Shown piece after piece: positions 60,653-64,000 of a stretch of DNA of 64,000 bases (the stretch's first letter is position 1; the number at the start of each line of letters is the position of its first letter). The stretch spans positions 3,641,983 to 3,705,982 of the forward strand of contig NZ_FXXA01000002.1 of NCBI RefSeq assembly GCF_900184265.1, given 5' to 3'. Under the pieces are notes generated by a model. The model did no database searches. It saw only the letters and a program-made list of their open reading frames with translations, and had not been told where the DNA came from. The position numbers and the translations under genes are program-made. The stretch is from Eggerthella timonensis. Lineage in GTDB: Bacteria > Actinomycetota > Coriobacteriia > Coriobacteriales > Eggerthellaceae.

Positions 60653-60732
60653 CTAACTATTCGCAGGTCAGAATGGTAAAGCTGCGCGATCAGGCAAAAT
60701 GAAGGGTCGTTTGGTTAACAATGTGCAAACAG

Positions 60733-62057
60733 CTACTCTTGCAGCGTGAGAACCGAAGTGGGCTCCTTGTTGAGGGCGACGCACGTAGGCACGAGGGTCG
60801 CGGCCAGGACGAGGACGAAGCCCGCGAGCGAGACGACGAGCCCCTCGCCGAACGCGAGGTTCGCGAACGGGGGCAACCCCACCGCGTAGGCGATAACGGC
60901 GTTGGACGCGACCACGGCCGCCGCGCCCACGAGCGTGGCGGTGACGGCGTGGATGAGCGCCTCGCAGACGGCGGCCCCCAGCATCGTCTGGGGGCGCGCC
61001 CCGCTCGCGATGAGCAGGGCGACGTCGCGGGTGCGCGAGCGCGACGTCATGACCACGCTCACCGCCGCGCCGATGGCGCACAGGAGGATGGGGCCGCCGA
61101 ACATGAGGAGAGCCAAGGTGAAGTCGATGCCGTTGAAATCGGCGTTGCCTTGGAGTCGCGTCCATTCGGCCCACACGCCGACGCTGGAATAGATGCCCGC
61201 GACCAAGCCGAAGCCCACCATGACGGGCGTCTCAACCGAGGTGCTGGCGCTCAACCCGTAGCGCGCGGTGTGCCGTGCGAGGTACCAGGCGTTCCAGTGC
61301 GCCTGCGGCACGAGCGCCGTCCACGCCCTCAGCACGGCCGAGAACACGAGGGGCGCAAGGGGCGCCACCGTCGCCACCATGAGGATGGGCACGTAGAGCG
61401 AGTAGTTCATGACCACGTCAGGAGTAGATCCCACCATGATCGACACGACCCATCCGGTGCAGACGGCAAGCGCGGCGAACAGCAGCGCGCGCAACCATGT
61501 CATGCCCGCGCGCTTGGGCTCCGGCTCGCGCAGCACGGCGAGCGGCGGCGTGGCGCCCGCGCTGCGGGCACCCTTCAACCCTCCGAGCAGGAACACGCCT
61601 GTCACTACGAGCCAGACCGTGGGCATCATCGTCGTGCCCGCTTCGGGAACAACCTGCGCGTATTCGCCGCGCGCGTCGAACACGAGCGGGAACAGCGGCA
61701 CGAACGTGACCGCTGCGAGCAACGTGCCGCACGCGGCGCCCGCTACCGACACCACGGCCAGCTGGGCGAGCACCACCGCGCCCACCAGCCGCGGCTTCAC
61801 GTTCGCCAGCTGCCACAAGGCGTAGGAGCGCCGCTGCACCGACACGGTCAGGTTCGCGGCTGACGCGAGCACGATCACGGCGGCGACCACCGAGAACGCG
61901 ATCACCACCGAGCTGACATTCTGGAGGTTCCGATAGGCGGTCGCCGTCGCCTCGATCGACGCCGCCCAGCCGCCGATGTAGCCGCAGCCTACCGCCACGA
62001 AGAACGCGCCGAGCCACGTGACGGCGTGGTCGCGCAAGTCCGAGAACACGAGCCGCA

Positions 62058-62061
<4 letters not shown>
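60733..62061 (-). CDS. FtsX-type ABC transporter permease
   Basis: The 442 residues show a duplicated MacB/FtsX layout. A first helix near residues 15-37 (WLGAFFVAVGCGYIGGWAAS) is followed by helices near 50-70, 100-130 and 145-165, then a further set from 195 and a final three-helix group ending LVPTCVALNKEPTSVLTLQE. The end ALNKEP resembles the P-E-L end of FtsX folds. There are no large external domains. The ATG overlaps the ATPase stop (ATGA). Partner of the LolD-like ATPase; it probably moves peptides, lipids or antimicrobials, substrate unknown. Confidence 0.82.
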
Positions 62062-62801
<740 letters not shown>

Positions 62802-62900
62802 AGACTCTCCTTATAATAAGATGCACTGACCAGGACGAAGGAGCCTTCGCCTTGGGTTGAACCATATGAACGAGCGGTTTGGAATGGCGCGCGGAGCGCC

Positions 62901-63860
62901 TTAGCGGCTGCTCCGCGAGGAACGAAACGCCTTGATCGCGAGGCACACGATGCCGCCGACGGGCCATGCCAGCAGGAAGAGAGGTGCCGCAGGCGTGAAC
63001 GCCAGCACGAGGCCGACCGCCGTTGCCGCGCACATGACGGCAGCGTAGGTGCCGCTCTCGCGCTTCGCACGGCGGGCGCGCTCGGCAAGGTCATCGTCGC
63101 ACATGGCCTCGATCTGCTCTTCGCTCATACCTCCGAGCGATCTGCGGTTGTAGCGCGTGAGGTTGCAGCGCGAGCCCAATAGGCAGCTGCGCACGATGAC
63201 GAACACGCCGACCGCAGCGCACATGAAGAACACCGCGCTTGCAAGCCACACGTCCGCTTGCAGCACGATGGTCGCAGCCGTCCCCGCCAAGATGAGGGCG
63301 ATGCCCGCCACGAGGCCCGTCGAAAGCGTCGTTCGAGCTTGGGTTTTCTGGTCGGCCGTGTAGAAGTCGTCGACGAAGGGATGCGCCTTGCGGAACGCGC
63401 TATGCTCGAACGACGCGGGAAGGATGAGCGCGAGCCCGACGGCCGCGCCGACGAACACGAGCACGGTTGCGAAGTTCCGCACCTCAAGCATCGGCATGAG
63501 CGCGGGATCGGACAGCAGCAGCGCCAGCGCGGCGCCCAGGATGACGATGGCGATGCCGAGCGGGAGCTTCCACGCGAACGTGCGCATGGCTTGTTCGTAT
63601 CCAGTCACGTCCTGCGGCTTCCCCGCCGGGACGCTGGAGGCCTCGGCGGCCGGGCGCGCGGTCAGATCGCCGCACACCAGCTCGTCGAGCGTGCATTCGA
63701 ACAGGGCGCACATGCGCAGCAGCTTGTCCATTTCCGGGTACGCGCGCTCGGCCTCCCATTTCGACACCGATTGGCGACTGACGCCAAGCAGCATGGCAAG
63801 CTGCTCCTGCGTCATGTTGCGCGTGGCGCGCAGGTGTTGCATGTTGTCGCGAAAGCTCAT
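62901..63860 (-). CDS. XRE-family regulator fused to a membrane domain
   Basis: The protein has 319 residues from ATG 63860 (AAGGACGGACCC before it). An N-terminal HTH (NMTQEQLAMLLGVSRQSVSK then WEAERAYPEMDKLLRMCALF) is followed by a linker and four or five membrane helices (about 90-120, 125-150, 185-205, 210-230, 280-305). The helix pairs enclose short basic loops. The design recalls regulators in the cell-envelope stress type, located beside ABC exporters. It lies just upstream of the ABC genes on the same strand. Function in sensing is inferred. Confidence 0.8.
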   Translation of the reverse strand: MSFRDNMQHLRATRNMTQEQLAMLLGVSRQSVSKWEAERAYPEMDKLLRMCALFECTLDELVCGDLTARPAAEASSVPAGKPQDVTGYEQAMRTFAWKLPLGIAIVILGAALALLLSDPALMPMLEVRNFATVLVFVGAAVGLALILPASFEHSAFRKAHPFVDDFYTADQKTQARTTLSTGLVAGIALILAGTAATIVLQADVWLASAVFFMCAAVGVFVIVRSCLLGSRCNLTRYNRRSLGGMSEEQIEAMCDDDLAERARRAKRESGTYAAVMCAATAVGLVLAFTPAAPLFLLAWPVGGIVCLAIKAFRSSRSSR

Positions 63861-64000
63861 GGGTCCGTCCTTCGTTTGTGCGATCGATGCCCCTATAGTG
63901 CGGGCGCCCCGGCGCTCGCTCAACCAACTTCCGGCTTCTTTTTCGCAGATCGCGTGACAACTTTCGGTATCGAATCGCAGGTAAGAGCGTAGTATACCCC

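Overview
The window is high-GC DNA (about 60-65 percent by eye) with Shine-Dalgarno-led genes. The gene content points to an anaerobic gut actinobacterium of the class Coriobacteriia, most likely an Eggerthella or Gordonibacter relative. The evidence is Tat-exported flavoprotein reductases with multihaem cytochrome partners, LuxR regulators with a multi-spanning membrane domain, a class III ribonucleotide reductase, NrfA/NrfH with a System I cytochrome c maturation cluster, and no visible aerobic oxidase. Species cannot be settled from sequence reading alone. Two perfect parS sites (44389-44404, 52409-52424) suggest the window lies in the origin-proximal half of the chromosome. || Layout. 1-4720: biotin carboxylase start, biotin-bearing carboxyltransferase, XRE regulator and efp, then a small accessory patch (degenerate 18-20 bp repeats, an inverted-repeat element, a nuclease-like gene). 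4723-12560: shikimate genes in one direction (aroE; aroC-aroK-aroB-aroQ::pepP fusion) with yqeG, mltG and ruvX. 13000-19600: alaS, an AI-2E-family permease, a DUF948-like protein and rarA. 20019-23810: Tat flavoprotein plus six-haem lipoprotein, a double-MarR regulator and a small XRE gene. 23933-30556: PhoR/PhoB-like pair and pstSCAB, both preceded by the same 17-bp motif; no phoU is seen. 30771-33686: molybdate-binding Mop, a probable type I toxin-antitoxin pair, a DUF2804 gene and mscS. 33694-38600: nrdG and nrdD, separated by an AT-richer NgoMIV-type restriction-modification pair. 38889-51445: accessory metabolism (flavoproteins, transporters, a hydroxyacid dehydrogenase) with their regulators. 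51530-60531: galU, parS, then nrfA, nrfH, ccmE, ccmF, ccmA, ccmB, ccmC and ccmD in that transcription order. 60733-63860: ABC transporter with an XRE regulator. || How genes work together. The nrf/ccm block is a complete-looking module for making haem c and reducing nitrite to ammonium, with a Cys-type CcmE. The pst block is a phosphate-starvation module. The aro block makes chorismate. The 20-22 kb and 41 kb loci look like respiratory reductase loci for unknown organic acceptors. || The most unusual material is non-coding. Three paralogous RNAs of about 136 nt (40234, 44191, 46082) share promoter boxes, show a covarying hairpin, and display CCCC motifs in three hairpin loops and a linker. Seven matched-arm inverted-repeat elements of 120-162 bp, most beginning YGGCA, are scattered through the window; two of them share length and core but have different, internally complementary arms. 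I see no tRNA, rRNA or CRISPR array.
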